A DNA stretch of 64,000 bases, taken from contig NZ_CP007410.1 of the NCBI RefSeq assembly GCF_000585995.1, positions 1,205,430-1,269,429 of the forward strand, given 5' to 3'. This stretch comes from Pseudomonas brassicacearum. Lineage in GTDB: Bacteria > Pseudomonadota > Gammaproteobacteria > Pseudomonadales > Pseudomonadaceae. Below are positions 28,139-37,961 of the stretch, piece by piece. The translations under genes and the position numbers were made by a program. The notes below the pieces were generated by a model, which searched no databases, was not told the origin of the DNA, and worked only from the letters and a program-made list of their open reading frames with translations. Position 1 is the stretch's first letter, and every line of letters starts with the position of its first letter.

Positions 28139-29130
28139 TGAAAGCGGCGCATCCTGAAGTTGTAGCAGCGACTCGCGTAAACCCCGGTGAGACCCTGCGT
28201 CAAGCCCGCGAAAGCAATGGTTGGTCGCTGGCCGAAGTGGCCATCAAGCTCAATCTCACCGTGGCTTCCCTGGGCAATCTGGAAACCGGCGCGTTCGACA
28301 AGCTGCCAGGGCATACCTTCGCCCGGGGCTACATCCGCGCCTATGCCAAATTGCTCGGCATGGACCAGACCATCCTGGTCCAGCAATTCGATCAATTCAC
28401 CGGTTCCGACGCCCAGGGCAGCAATGTGCACAGCCTGGGTCGCATCGAGGAGCCGGTTCGCGTTTCCCACACTATTTTGCGCATCGTCAGCCTGTTGCTG
28501 TTGATCGCGGTGATTGGTGGCGGTTTTGTCTGGTGGCAGGACCAGGCGTCCTTGCGCAACAAGGAACCGGTCGCCATGAACCCTGAACATGTCGAAGTCG
28601 AAGGCGCCGACGGCACCACCCAGATCCATCCGCTGGACGAGCCGGAAGACCAGGCCGTGGTGGAAGCCCAGGGCGAAGGTGAAACCACCTTGGCGCTGCC
28701 TCAAGGCCAGGACGGCGCCGATGCCGAGGCGGGTGCCGAGCCGGCTGTTCCGGCCCCAGCGCCTGCTGCACCGAGCACAACCGCGCCGATTGCCGCCGCT
28801 CCAACCGTCCCGAGCACGCCTGCGCCAAACGCCGCTGCACCGGCTACCCCAGCGGCTCCCGCCGCCGCACCCGTGGCGCCGTCGGCCGGTGAAGGCCAGG
28901 TCCAGATTCAATTCGTCGCCGATTGCTGGACGCAAGTCACCGACGGCAACGGTAAGGTGCTGTTCAGTGGCCTCAAGCGCAAGGGCGATAACACCTCCAT
29001 CAACGGCAAGCCGCCTTTCGCCGTACGCCTGGGGTACGCCCGTGGCGCGCAGGTCAGCTACAACGGCCAGCCGGTCGACATCGCTCCATTCACCAGTGGC
29101 GAGACCGCTCGCCTGAAGTTGGGTCAATAA
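28135..29130 (+). CDS. rodZ: RodZ-like helix-turn-helix membrane protein
   Basis: The 331-aa protein has an N-terminal HTH_25 domain (about 18-80, GETLRQARESNGWSLAEVA), one membrane helix (about 113-132), a long alanine/proline linker (about 205-265) and a C-terminal DUF4115 domain. RodZ anchors MreB filaments and keeps rod shape. The ATG at 28135 overlaps the pilW stop; the next codon is also ATG. Confidence 0.9.
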   Translation: MMKAAHPEVVAATRVNPGETLRQARESNGWSLAEVAIKLNLTVASLGNLETGAFDKLPGHTFARGYIRAYAKLLGMDQTILVQQFDQFTGSDAQGSNVHSLGRIEEPVRVSHTILRIVSLLLLIAVIGGGFVWWQDQASLRNKEPVAMNPEHVEVEGADGTTQIHPLDEPEDQAVVEAQGEGETTLALPQGQDGADAEAGAEPAVPAPAPAAPSTTAPIAAAPTVPSTPAPNAAAPATPAAPAAAPVAPSAGEGQVQIQFVADCWTQVTDGNGKVLFSGLKRKGDNTSINGKPPFAVRLGYARGAQVSYNGQPVDIAPFTSGETARLKLGQ

Positions 29131-29133
29131 GTC

Positions 29134-30243
29134 ATGCACGGCGAATCTCCAATCAAGCGTCGCGAATCCCGCAAGATCTGGGTCGGTAACGTGCCCGTGG
29201 GTGGCGATGCGCCTATCGCTGTGCAGAGCATGACCAACAGCGACACCAACGACGTGGCTGCCACGGTCGCGCAGATCAATCGCCTGGAAGCCGCCGGCGT
29301 CGATATCGTGCGGGTTTCCGTGCCGGACATGGACGCCGCCGAGGCGTTTGGCAAGATCAAGCAGTTGGTCAAGGTGCCGCTGGTGGCCGATATCCATTTC
29401 GACTATCGCATCGCCCTGCGCGTGGCCGAACTGGGCGTGGATTGCCTGCGCATCAACCCGGGCAACATCGGTCGTGAAGACCGCGTACGCGCCGTGGTGG
29501 ATGCCGCCCGCGACCGTGGCATTCCGATCCGTATCGGTGTCAACGCCGGTTCCCTGGAAAAAGACCTGCAAAAAAAATACGGCGAACCGACCCCGGCGGC
29601 GCTGGTGGAGTCGGCCCTGCGCCATGTCGAGCACCTCGAGCGCCTGAATTTCCAGGACTTCAAGGTCAGCGTGAAGGCTTCCGACGTGTTCATGGCCGTC
29701 GAAGCCTACCGCCTGCTGGCCAAGGAAATCGTCCAACCGCTGCACCTGGGCATCACCGAAGCCGGTGGGTTGCGTTCGGGCACGGTGAAATCCGCCGTCG
29801 GCCTCGGTATGCTGCTCGCCGAAGGGATTGGCGATACCATCCGCATCTCGTTGGCGGCTGATCCGGTCGAGGAAGTGAAAGTCGGCTACGACATTCTCAA
29901 ATCCCTGCACCTGCGTTCCCGTGGCATCAACTTCATTGCCTGCCCGAGCTGCTCGCGGCAGAACTTCGATGTGGTCAAGACCATGAACGAGCTGGAAGGG
30001 CGACTCGAAGACCTGCTGGTGCCGCTGGATGTCGCGGTGATTGGTTGCGTGGTCAACGGGCCGGGCGAAGCCAAGGAGGCCCATATCGGCCTCACCGGCG
30101 GTACACCGAACCTGATTTACATCGACGGCAAGCCGTCGCAGAAACTGACGAATGACAATCTGGTGGATGAGCTGGAACGGCTGATCCGCCAGAAAGCGGC
30201 CGAAAAGGTCGAAGCCGACGCAGCGGTTATCGCGCGCGGTTAA
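29134..30243 (+). CDS. ispG: 4-hydroxy-3-methylbut-2-en-1-yl diphosphate synthase
   Basis: IspG is a [4Fe-4S] enzyme in the MEP isoprenoid pathway. The 369-aa protein has the cluster cysteines Cys270, Cys273 and Cys305 (CPSC and [10 protein letters not shown]). It starts just after the rodZ stop, a common order in gammaproteobacteria. Confidence 0.97.
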   Translation: MHGESPIKRRESRKIWVGNVPVGGDAPIAVQSMTNSDTNDVAATVAQINRLEAAGVDIVRVSVPDMDAAEAFGKIKQLVKVPLVADIHFDYRIALRVAELGVDCLRINPGNIGREDRVRAVVDAARDRGIPIRIGVNAGSLEKDLQKKYGEPTPAALVESALRHVEHLERLNFQDFKVSVKASDVFMAVEAYRLLAKEIVQPLHLGITEAGGLRSGTVKSAVGLGMLLAEGIGDTIRISLAADPVEEVKVGYDILKSLHLRSRGINFIACPSCSRQNFDVVKTMNELEGRLEDLLVPLDVAVIGCVVNGPGEAKEAHIGLTGGTPNLIYIDGKPSQKLTNDNLVDELERLIRQKAAEKVEADAAVIARG

Positions 30244-30265
30244 GTCGAAAGATTAAGGAATAGAC

Positions 30266-31555
30266 GTGAGCAAGTCTCTGCAAGCCATTCGTGGCATGAA
30301 CGACATCCTGCCCGAGCAGACGCCCCTGTGGCGTTATTTCGAGGGCACCGTGGCGCGCCTGCTGGATAACTACGGTTACCGGCAGATCCGCATGCCAATC
30401 GTCGAGTTCACCGAGCTGTTCAAGCGCTCCATCGGTGAAGTGACCGACATCGTCGAAAAAGAGATGTACACCTTCGATGACCGCAACGGCGATTCGCTGA
30501 CCCTGCGCCCTGAAGGCACGGCGGCCTGCGTGCGCGCAGTGCTCGAACACGGCATCACCGGTGGCGGTCAGGTACAGAAACTCTGGTACGTCGGCCCGAT
30601 GTTCCGTCATGAGCGCCCGCAAAAGGGCCGTTATCGCCAATTCCACCAGATCGGTCTCGAGGTGTTCAACCTCGAGGGGCCGGACATCGACGCCGAACTG
30701 ATCGTCATGACCTGGCGCCTGTGGGGCGAGTTGGGGCTGCGTGATGCGGTCAAGCTCGAGCTCAACAGCCTGGGCACCAGTGAGTCCCGTGGCCGCTACC
30801 GGGAAGCGTTGGTGGAGTTTCTTTCCGCGCATCTGGACAAGCTCGACGAAGACAGCCAGCGCCGTCTGAAGACCAATCCACTGCGCGTGCTCGACACCAA
30901 GAATGCCGACACCCAAGCGGTCCTGGTCGACGCGCCGAAAATGGCCGACTACCTCGACGACGAATCCCGTGCGCATTTCGAAGGGTTGAAGGCGCGCCTC
31001 GACGCTGTCGGCATTCCCTACGTGATCAACCCCAAGTTGGTCCGTGGCCTGGATTACTACAGCAAGACCGTATTCGAATGGGTCACCGACAAACTCGGCG
31101 CCCAAGGCACCGTATGTGCCGGCGGCCGCTACGACGGGCTGGTGGAGCAGATGGGCGGTAAGCCGACCCCGGGCGTGGGCTTTGCCATGGGCATCGAGCG
31201 CTTGGTGCTGATGCTGGAAGCCTTGGACAAGGTACCCGAAGAACTGTCCCGTCAGGTCGACGTCTACCTGTGCGCCTTTGGCGAGGCCGCCGAACTGGCC
31301 GCCTTGTCGTTGAGCGAGCGGATCCGCGACCAGTTGCCCAACCTGCGCTTGCAGATCAACGCCGGCGCCGGCAGCTTCAAGAGCCAATTCAAGAAGGCCG
31401 ACAAGAGCGGTGCGCTGTATGCACTGATCCTCGGTGACGACGAACTGGCCCAACAAGTGGTAGGTTTCAAACCCCTGCGTGGCCAGGGCGAACAACAAAG
31501 CATTGCCTGGGATGCGCTTGCTGCACACCTGGCCACCTGCGTCGTGCAGGGTTGA
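30266..31555 (+). CDS. hisS: Histidyl-tRNA synthetase
   Basis: The 429-aa class II synthetase has motif 2 ([19 protein letters not shown]), the histidine-specific [15 protein letters not shown] segment and motif 3 near [13 protein letters not shown]-terminal anticodon-binding domain follows. Confidence 0.98.
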   Translation: MSKSLQAIRGMNDILPEQTPLWRYFEGTVARLLDNYGYRQIRMPIVEFTELFKRSIGEVTDIVEKEMYTFDDRNGDSLTLRPEGTAACVRAVLEHGITGGGQVQKLWYVGPMFRHERPQKGRYRQFHQIGLEVFNLEGPDIDAELIVMTWRLWGELGLRDAVKLELNSLGTSESRGRYREALVEFLSAHLDKLDEDSQRRLKTNPLRVLDTKNADTQAVLVDAPKMADYLDDESRAHFEGLKARLDAVGIPYVINPKLVRGLDYYSKTVFEWVTDKLGAQGTVCAGGRYDGLVEQMGGKPTPGVGFAMGIERLVLMLEALDKVPEELSRQVDVYLCAFGEAAELAALSLSERIRDQLPNLRLQINAGAGSFKSQFKKADKSGALYALILGDDELAQQVVGFKPLRGQGEQQSIAWDALAAHLATCVVQG

Positions 31556-31595
31556 AGCTGTCAAACAGCCGATTTAGCGATTAAGGAGTATTGGG

Positions 31596-32237
31596 GTGTC
31601 GAGTACCGAAGATGAACAGCTGGCGGATTTGAAGGACTGGTGGACGCGCAACGGCAAGCCGCTGGTCACTGGCGGCCTGTTGGCGCTGGTCATCGTGTTC
31701 GGCTGGCAGGCCTACCAGAAATACCAGAGCAACCAGTCGCAAGGCGCCTCGGTGCTCTATCAGCAATTGCTGGAAACCACCCTGACCCCGGACGGCAAGC
31801 CTGACCCTGCCCGCGTTGCGGACCTGGCCGGCAAGCTGGACAAGGAATTCGGCGGCACCGCCTACGCGCAATACGGTCGCTTGTTCGTGGCCAAGGTTGC
31901 CGTGGACAGCGGCAAGCTGGACGACGCCGCTACCGAGCTCAAGGGTATCGTCGACAAGCCGGCCAACCCGACCCTGGGCGAAGTGGCGCGTCAGCGCCTG
32001 GCGCAGGTGCTGGCGGCGCAGAACAAGGCTGAAGATGCGTTGAAGCTGCTCGACGGCGATGCCGACAAGGCGTTCCTGGCGACCCGCGAAGAACTCAAGG
32101 GCGACCTGCTGGTACAGCTGGGTCGTGCCGATGAGGCCCATGCGGCCTACCAAAAAGCCAAGGCTGCGCTGTCGGATGAAGCCGCGGTCGGTGGCCTGCA
32201 AATCAAGCTGGACGACCTGGCCAAAGGGGATGCGTGA
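31596..32237 (+). CDS. YfgM family tetratricopeptide protein
   Basis: The 213-aa protein has a short cytoplasmic start (DEQLADLKDWWTRNG), one membrane helix (about 24-43) and a periplasmic TPR-like domain. In E. coli YfgM binds the Sec translocon and PpiD and helps periplasmic folding. It sits between hisS and bamB, the conserved order. Confidence 0.9.
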   Translation: MSSTEDEQLADLKDWWTRNGKPLVTGGLLALVIVFGWQAYQKYQSNQSQGASVLYQQLLETTLTPDGKPDPARVADLAGKLDKEFGGTAYAQYGRLFVAKVAVDSGKLDDAATELKGIVDKPANPTLGEVARQRLAQVLAAQNKAEDALKLLDGDADKAFLATREELKGDLLVQLGRADEAHAAYQKAKAALSDEAAVGGLQIKLDDLAKGDA

Positions 32238-33381
32238 CGTGATCCAGTGGAAACATGCAGCATTGCTGGCCCTGGCCATTCTGGCCGCGGGTTGCAGCAG
32301 CAACAGCAAGAAAGAACTGCCTCCGGCCGAGCTGACCGACTTCAAAGAAGAAGTCGTGCTGCAGAAGCAATGGAGCCGCTCCATCGGTGACGGCCAGGGT
32401 GAAACCTACAACATGCTGGTGCCGGCCATCGATGGCGACACCATCTATGCCGGCGACGTCACGGGCGTGGTCATGGCGATGGATCGCAGCAATGGCGACG
32501 TCAAGTGGGAGAAAGATCTCGAACTGCCTGTTTCCGGCGCCGTTGGCGTGGGTTACGGGCTGGTCATGATCGGCACGCTCAAGGGTGAGATCGTCGCCCT
32601 GGACGCGAGCAGCGGTGAAGAGAAATGGCGCGCCCGCGTGACCAGTGAAGTGCTCGCACCGCCTGCCACCAACGGTGACGTGGTTGTGGTCCAGACCCAG
32701 GATGACCGTCTGATTGGCCTGGATGCCGCCACCGGCAACCAGCGCTGGTTGTACGACAGCACCCCGGCGGTACTGACCTTGCGCGGCACCAGTGCGCCGA
32801 TCGTCACCAACCGCCTCGCGGTGGCTGGGTTGTCGACCGGTAAAGTGGTCGCCCTGGATGTTTCCAACGGCGTGCCGGTCTGGGAACAGCGTGTAGCGAT
32901 CCCACAAGGTCGTTCGGAGCTGGAGCGCGTGGTCGACATCGACGGCGGCCTGCTGCTGTCCGGCGGTACGCTGTATGTCGCCAGCTACCAGGGCCGCGTT
33001 GCGGCGCTGGACCTGGAAAGCGGTCGTCCGTTGTGGCAGCGCGATGCGTCCAGCTACGCCGGTGTCGCCCAGGGCTTTGGCAGCGTCTACGTGAGCCTGT
33101 CCTCGGGCACGGTCGAAGGCGTCGACGAGCGTTCCACCACCGCGTTGTGGAGCAACGACTCCCTGGCCCGTCGTCAACTGTCGGCCCCGGAAGTGTTCTC
33201 CAGCTACGTTGCAGTGGGTGACCTGGAAGGTTACCTGCACCTGCTCAGCCAGGTGGACGGCCGTTTCGTCGGCCGCGAACGCATCGACAGCGATGGCCTG
33301 CGGGCCCGTCCGCTGGTGGCGGGCAACATGATTTATGTGTATGGCAACAGCGGCAAACTGGAAGCCCTGACCATCAAGTAA
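32230..33381 (+). CDS. bamB: Outer membrane assembly lipoprotein BamB
   Basis: BamB is a beta-propeller lipoprotein of the BAM complex. The 383-aa protein has a lipobox ending at Cys22 (LAAGC) and repeated PQQ-like blades (ALDASSGEEKWRARV and similar). ATG 32230 overlaps the yfgM stop by 8 nt; a GTG at 32239 is an alternative. Confidence 0.94.
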   Translation: MRDVIQWKHAALLALAILAAGCSSNSKKELPPAELTDFKEEVVLQKQWSRSIGDGQGETYNMLVPAIDGDTIYAGDVTGVVMAMDRSNGDVKWEKDLELPVSGAVGVGYGLVMIGTLKGEIVALDASSGEEKWRARVTSEVLAPPATNGDVVVVQTQDDRLIGLDAATGNQRWLYDSTPAVLTLRGTSAPIVTNRLAVAGLSTGKVVALDVSNGVPVWEQRVAIPQGRSELERVVDIDGGLLLSGGTLYVASYQGRVAALDLESGRPLWQRDASSYAGVAQGFGSVYVSLSSGTVEGVDERSTTALWSNDSLARRQLSAPEVFSSYVAVGDLEGYLHLLSQVDGRFVGRERIDSDGLRARPLVAGNMIYVYGNSGKLEALTIK

Positions 33382-33420
33382 GACTATGCTTGAGGCTAGA
33401 TCTCAAGCGGCCCGTCCTTT

Positions 33421-33506
33421 GTGGGAGCGGGCTTGCTCGCGAATACGGTGTATCAGAGAAAACTTGTTAACTGACACACCGTATTCGCGAGCAAGCCCGC
33501 TCCCAC
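33421..33506. repeat. REP pair with perfect 31-bp arms
   Basis: The left arm 33421-33451 and the right arm 33476-33506 are exact reverse complements, with a 24-nt centre. The outer part is the GTGGGAGCGGGCTTGCTCGC REP; the identity continues inward through GAATACGGTGT. Confidence 0.93.
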
Positions 33507-33581
33507 AGGACTGCCTCCGAGCACCAGCCGCTGCCTCGCAGCGGCTTTTGTATTTTCTGAAATAACGAAGTGGAGAGCCGC

Positions 33582-35054
33582 ATGGTTCCCGTAATCGCCC
33601 TGGTGGGCCGACCGAACGTCGGCAAGTCCACCTTGTTCAACCGCCTGACCAGGACTCGCGACGCCATCGTCGGCGACTTGTCCGGTCTGACCCGTGATCG
33701 CCAATACGGTGAGGCCAAGTGGCAAGGGCGTACCTATATTCTGGTCGACACCGGCGGCATCTCCGGTGATGAACACGGCATGGACGAAAAAATGGCCGAG
33801 CAGTCGCTGCTCGCCATCGAAGAAGCCGATGTGGTGTTGTTCCTGGTAGACGCCAAGGCCGGTTTTACCGCCGCCGACCAGATGATCGCCGAGCATTTGC
33901 GCAAACGTAACAAGCGTTCCTACGTGGTTGCCAACAAGGTCGACAACATCGACCCGGACATGGCCCGCGCTGAATTCGCACCGTTGGGCATGGGCCAGGC
34001 GATCCCGATCGCCGGTGCCCACGGTCGCGGCATCACCCAGATGCTCGAAATCGCCCTGTCTGATTTCCCCAAGGATGACGCCGAAGAGCCGGAAGACGGC
34101 GAAGAAGAGATCGTTGCCGAAGGCGAGGAAGCCAAGCGCATTCCGGGCCCTAGCGAAAAAGACGGGATCAAGATCGCGATCATCGGCCGCCCGAACGTAG
34201 GTAAGTCGACGTTGGTCAACCGCATGCTCGGCGAAGACCGGGTCATTGTGTACGACCAGCCCGGCACCACCCGTGACAGCATCTACATCCCGTTCGAGCG
34301 TAACGAAGAAAAGTACACGCTGATCGACACCGCCGGTGTGCGCAAGCGCGGCAAGATCCACGAAGAAGTCGAAAAATTCTCCGTGGTCAAAACCCTGCAG
34401 GCGATCAAAGACGCCAACGTGGTGATCTTCGTGATGGACGCCCGCGAGGGTGTGGTCGACCACGACCTGAACCTGCTGGGCTTCGCCCTGGAGGCCGGTC
34501 GTGCACTGGTCATCGCGATCAACAAGTGGGACGGCATGACGCCGAGCGAGCGGGATTTCGTCAAGGTCGAATTGCAGCGCCGGCTGTTCTTCGTCGACTT
34601 CGCCGATATCCACTTCATCTCGGCCCTGCACGGCACGGGCGTGGGCAACCTCTACGCCTCGGTGCAGAACTCGTTCAAGTCGGCGGTCACCCGCTGGCCG
34701 ACCAACCGCCTGACCCAGATCCTGGAAGACGCCGTTGGCGAGCACGCCCCACCGATGGTCAACAACCGCCGGATCAAGCTGCGTTACGCCCACTTGGGTG
34801 GTGCCAACCCGCCGATTATCGTGATCCACGGTAACCAGATCGAGAAGGTGCCCAAGTCGTACGTCCGTTACCTGGAAAACACCTATCGCCGCGTCCTGAA
34901 GCTGGTCGGCACGCCGATCCGCATTGAATTCAAGGGTGGCGAGAACCCGTACGAAGGCAACAAGAACACGCTCACCGACCGCCAGGTCAACAAGAAGCGT
35001 CGCTTGATGTCGCACAACAAGAAGGCTGACAAGAAGCGTCGCGATAAGCGCTGA
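33582..35054 (+). CDS. der: Ribosome assembly GTPase Der (EngA)
   Basis: Der has two consecutive GTPase domains and a KH-like end, and works in 50S subunit maturation. The 490-aa protein shows two P-loops (GRPNVGKS at about 8 and again near 203), two DTAG/DTGG switches and a basic C-terminus. ATG 33582 has GGAG 7 nt upstream. Confidence 0.97.
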   Translation: MVPVIALVGRPNVGKSTLFNRLTRTRDAIVGDLSGLTRDRQYGEAKWQGRTYILVDTGGISGDEHGMDEKMAEQSLLAIEEADVVLFLVDAKAGFTAADQMIAEHLRKRNKRSYVVANKVDNIDPDMARAEFAPLGMGQAIPIAGAHGRGITQMLEIALSDFPKDDAEEPEDGEEEIVAEGEEAKRIPGPSEKDGIKIAIIGRPNVGKSTLVNRMLGEDRVIVYDQPGTTRDSIYIPFERNEEKYTLIDTAGVRKRGKIHEEVEKFSVVKTLQAIKDANVVIFVMDAREGVVDHDLNLLGFALEAGRALVIAINKWDGMTPSERDFVKVELQRRLFFVDFADIHFISALHGTGVGNLYASVQNSFKSAVTRWPTNRLTQILEDAVGEHAPPMVNNRRIKLRYAHLGGANPPIIVIHGNQIEKVPKSYVRYLENTYRRVLKLVGTPIRIEFKGGENPYEGNKNTLTDRQVNKKRRLMSHNKKADKKRRDKR

Positions 35055-35080
35055 TCGGACCTGCTGGCCGGAACAGCTTT

Positions 35081-35205
35081 TGTGGCGAGGGAGCTTGCTC
35101 CCGCTGGGTTGCGAAGCAACCCCAAATCTATCAGCTGCCATGTTGTAGCAGATGGAACGCAGGGGGCTGCTGCGCAGCCCAGCGGGAGCAAGCTCCCTCG
35201 CCACA
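35081..35205. repeat. Inverted REP pair (GCGAGGGAGCTTGCTCCCGC class)
   Basis: A TGTGGCGAGGGAGCTTGCTC unit and its reverse complement flank two smaller hairpins (GGGTTGCGAAGCAACCC and GGGCTGCTGCGCAGCCC). Confidence 0.9.
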
Positions 35206-35231
35206 GAGTTTTCCTGCGATTGGGCGACATG

Positions 35232-35261
35232 AAAAAGGGTGCCCTTGGTGGCACCCTTTTT
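35232..35261 (+). terminator. Terminator after der
   Basis: The stem AAGGGTGCC/GGCACCCTT with a 6-nt loop and a T run lies between the REP pair and the aminotransferase gene. Confidence 0.88.
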
Positions 35262-35336
35262 CATGCCCGGCGATTGGGCTATCCTCGACCTCTCCCGCGC
35301 CGCACCAGAGCCGGGTGCAGACCCAGGGAACCCTCG

Positions 35337-36485
35337 ATGATCACCAGCAAGTTGCCGAATGTCGGCATCACTATCTTTACCCAGATGTCCCAGCTCGCCG
35401 CGCAGACTGGCGCGCTCAATCTGTCCCAAGGGTTTCCCGATTTCGATGGTCCCCAGGCCCTGCGCGATGCAGTCGGCCGGCATATCGCCCAAGGCCATAA
35501 CCAGTATTCGCCCATGACCGGTTTGCCGGCCCTGCGCCAACAGATCGCGGCGAAGATCGCCCGCAGTTACGGCGTCACCGTCGATGCCGACCAGGAAGTC
35601 ACCGTCACCCCAGGTGCGACCCAGGCGATTTTCTGTGCCATTGCCGCCGTGGTTCACAGCGGCGACGAAGTGATCGTGTTCGACCCTTGCTATGACAGCT
35701 ACGAGCCGGCGGTGCAGCTGGCGGGTGGGCGCTGCGTGCATGTGCAGTTGGGCCTGGATGACTTCGCCATCGACTTCCAGAAGCTCGGCGAAGCCCTGAG
35801 CCCGCGTACGCGGATGATCATCCTCAACAGCCCCCACAACCCCAGCGGCGCCCTCATCAGTCGTGCCGAGCTGGATCAGTTGGCGGCGTTGATTCGTGAC
35901 CGCGACATTTACCTGATCAGCGACGAGGTCTACGAGCACCTGGTGTTCGACGGCGTTTCCCACGCCAGCGTCCTGGCCCACGAAGAGCTGTACCGCCGGG
36001 CCTTCGTGGTCAGTTCGTTTGGCAAGACCTACCATGTCACCGGCTGGAAAACTGGCTATGTCGTGGCGCCGTCCGCTCTGACGGCGGAGCTGCGCAAGGT
36101 GCATCAATACGTCAGCTTCTGCGGCGTGACGCCATTGCAGTACGCATTGGCCGACTACATGGCCGAGCATCCGGAGCACGTCGAAGAACTGCCGGACTTC
36201 TACCAGGCCAAGCGCGATCTGTTCTGCGATCTGCTGGCTCCGTCGCGGTTCAGTTTCAAGCGGGTGGCCGGGACCTATTTCCAGTTGGTGGATTACTCGC
36301 AAATCCGCCCGGACTTGAATGACGTCGACATGGCGGTCTGGATGACCCGTGAGCACGGCGTGGCGACGATCCCGGTCTCGGTGTTCTACCAGAGCCCGCC
36401 CGAAGGCCAGCGCCTGGTGCGCCTGTGCTTTGCCAAACGCGAGGAGACGCTGCGCGAAGCGGCGGAAAAACTATGCGTGATCTGA
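35337..36485 (+). CDS. PLP-dependent aminotransferase (methionine aminotransferase type)
   Basis: The 382-aa class I aminotransferase has the cofactor lysine (Lys230 in SSFGKTYHVTGWK) and the NSPHNPSG motif near 164-171. Overall it resembles YbdL/MtnE enzymes that transaminate methionine, glutamine or ketomethylthiobutyrate. It starts at ATG 35337 and overlaps the following amidase by 13 nt. In methionine salvage, an aminotransferase using glutamine works with an omega-amidase, so the pair fits that role. Confidence 0.85.
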   Translation: MITSKLPNVGITIFTQMSQLAAQTGALNLSQGFPDFDGPQALRDAVGRHIAQGHNQYSPMTGLPALRQQIAAKIARSYGVTVDADQEVTVTPGATQAIFCAIAAVVHSGDEVIVFDPCYDSYEPAVQLAGGRCVHVQLGLDDFAIDFQKLGEALSPRTRMIILNSPHNPSGALISRAELDQLAALIRDRDIYLISDEVYEHLVFDGVSHASVLAHEELYRRAFVVSSFGKTYHVTGWKTGYVVAPSALTAELRKVHQYVSFCGVTPLQYALADYMAEHPEHVEELPDFYQAKRDLFCDLLAPSRFSFKRVAGTYFQLVDYSQIRPDLNDVDMAVWMTREHGVATIPVSVFYQSPPEGQRLVRLCFAKREETLREAAEKLCVI

Positions 36486-37264
36486 GTGCGTTGCCCAACC
36501 TCAATGTCGCGTTGATCCAGACCACCCTGGCCTGGCACGACCGCCAGGCCAATCTGGTCCACTTCGAAGGTTTGCTGGAGCAGGCGCGTGGGGCGGACCT
36601 GATCATCCTGCCGGAAATGTTCACCACCGGGTTCTCCATGGAGTCCGAGGCCCTGGCGGAGCCGGAATACGGTCCGTCGCACAAGTGGCTCAAGGCCCAG
36701 GCGGCGAAACTGGATGCGGTCATCACTGGCAGTGTGATCATCCAGGCCGCCGACGGCAGCCATCGCAATCGCCTGCTGTGGGCGCGACCGGACGGTGAGG
36801 TGCTGCATTACGACAAGCGTCATCTGTTTCGCATGGCGGGGGAGCACAACCATTACACGCCGGGCGAACGCCAGGTGTTGTTCGAACTCAAGGGGTGGCG
36901 GGTTCGGCCGCTGATTTGCTATGACCTGCGCTTCCCGGTCTGGAGCCGCGATGCCGAAGACACCGACCTGTTGCTGTACACCGCCAACTGGCCGGGTGCC
37001 CGACGCCAGCATTGGAACCGGCTGCTGCCGGCCCGGGCGATCGAGAACCTGTGCTACGTGGCGGCAGTGAACCGCATCGGTACGGACGGCAAGGGCTTTG
37101 CCTATACCGGTGACAGTCAGGTGCTGGATTTCCAAGGCGAGACCTTGCTCAGCGCCGGCGAGGCAGACGGGGTGTTCACAGTGTGTTTGAACGCGGCGGA
37201 CCTGGCAGCGTATCGCACGCGGTTTCCCGCGAACCTGGATGCCGACGACTTCGAATTTATCTGA
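36473..37264 (+). CDS. Omega-amidase (carbon-nitrogen hydrolase)
   Basis: The 263-aa nitrilase-fold protein has the full triad Glu48 (ILPEMF), Lys115 (YDKRHLF) and Cys149 (LICYDLRFP). It resembles YafV/NIT2 enzymes that hydrolyse 2-oxoglutaramate or oxosuccinamate. Its ATG lies inside the end of the aminotransferase gene, so the two are coupled. This supports disposal of the oxo-amide made by glutamine transamination. Confidence 0.88.
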   Translation: MRDLSALPNLNVALIQTTLAWHDRQANLVHFEGLLEQARGADLIILPEMFTTGFSMESEALAEPEYGPSHKWLKAQAAKLDAVITGSVIIQAADGSHRNRLLWARPDGEVLHYDKRHLFRMAGEHNHYTPGERQVLFELKGWRVRPLICYDLRFPVWSRDAEDTDLLLYTANWPGARRQHWNRLLPARAIENLCYVAAVNRIGTDGKGFAYTGDSQVLDFQGETLLSAGEADGVFTVCLNAADLAAYRTRFPANLDADDFEFI

Positions 37265-37331
37265 TTGAAACGATTCAGCCCTTCAGAAGCGGTGTTGCGT
37301 GCCGATAAACGGTCAGCCAAGGAGAATGCTC

Positions 37332-37754
37332 ATGACCACGATCAGCGCAACCACCGTTAACCCGTACCCGCTTTCGGCGCCTAAAGTCTCGATCAAAGGG
37401 GCCACTGAAGAGAAAGGAACCAGTGCTGTAGCGCCGACTGACGCCAACGGCGATAAAGACAAAGACAGCAAGCTAAGTGTGGATACCAGCGGTGCGAATG
37501 TCGCCGGTGCTCCTTCCAGCGGCGGTGGGGACGTCATCGAGCAACTGAAAAAGCAGATCGAGCAGGCCGAAAAACTGCTGGCCCAGCAGCAAGCCCAATT
37601 GGCCCGCGTGCAGAAGAGCCAGGCCAACGAAGAGCAGAAGGCCCAGCAGGCCATGGCCATCCAGACCCAGATCATGGGTACCCAGGCGATGCTGCAAACC
37701 TTGCGGGCGTCGTTGTTGCTGGCCATGACCGTTTCTGTCGACACCCATGCCTGA
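37332..37754 (+). CDS. Small coiled-coil protein of unknown function
   Basis: The 140-aa protein has a polar, disordered first half and a glutamine/alanine-rich coiled coil in the second half (about 75-125, IEQLKKQIEQAEKLLAQQQA). It looks like the loosely defined FlxA-like group. ATG 37332 lies 6 nt after AAGGAGA; an ATG at 37326 is too close. No function is assigned. Confidence 0.7.
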   Translation: MTTISATTVNPYPLSAPKVSIKGATEEKGTSAVAPTDANGDKDKDSKLSVDTSGANVAGAPSSGGGDVIEQLKKQIEQAEKLLAQQQAQLARVQKSQANEEQKAQQAMAIQTQIMGTQAMLQTLRASLLLAMTVSVDTHA

Positions 37755-37779
37755 CATTTGGGTTGTCTGACAGGTCGCC

Positions 37780-37871
37780 ATCGCGAGCAAGCTCGCTCCC
37801 ACAGGGGCTGAGGGAGGCACAGGATTTTGGACCCACTGAAGATCCAGTGTGGGAGCGAGCTTGCTCGCGAT
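37780..37871. repeat. Inverted REP pair
   Basis: TCGCGAGCAAGCTCGCTCCCAC and its reverse complement lie about 45 bp apart. Confidence 0.9.
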
Positions 37872-37907
37872 GAGGCCAGAACAGTCAGCACCAAACCATC
37901 AGCCAAA

Positions 37908-37944
37908 CAAAAAGGCCCCAAGGTTCACACCCTGGGGCCTTTTT
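37908..37944. terminator. Terminator of leuA
   Basis: The stem AGGCCCCA/TGGGGCCT is flanked by A and T runs, 18 bp beyond the leuA stop, and can work in both directions. Confidence 0.9.
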
Positions 37945-37961
37945 GCATTTCAGCCCAGGAA

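Noticed and set aside
28114-30084. 656-codon open frame on the minus strand
   Set aside because: It lies opposite rodZ and ispG and shows repetitive His/Arg/Gly composition typical of antisense frames.
33453-36356. 967-codon open frame on the minus strand
   Set aside because: It is antisense to der and the aminotransferase gene. High-GC codon bias produces such long empty frames, and the plus-strand genes are certain.
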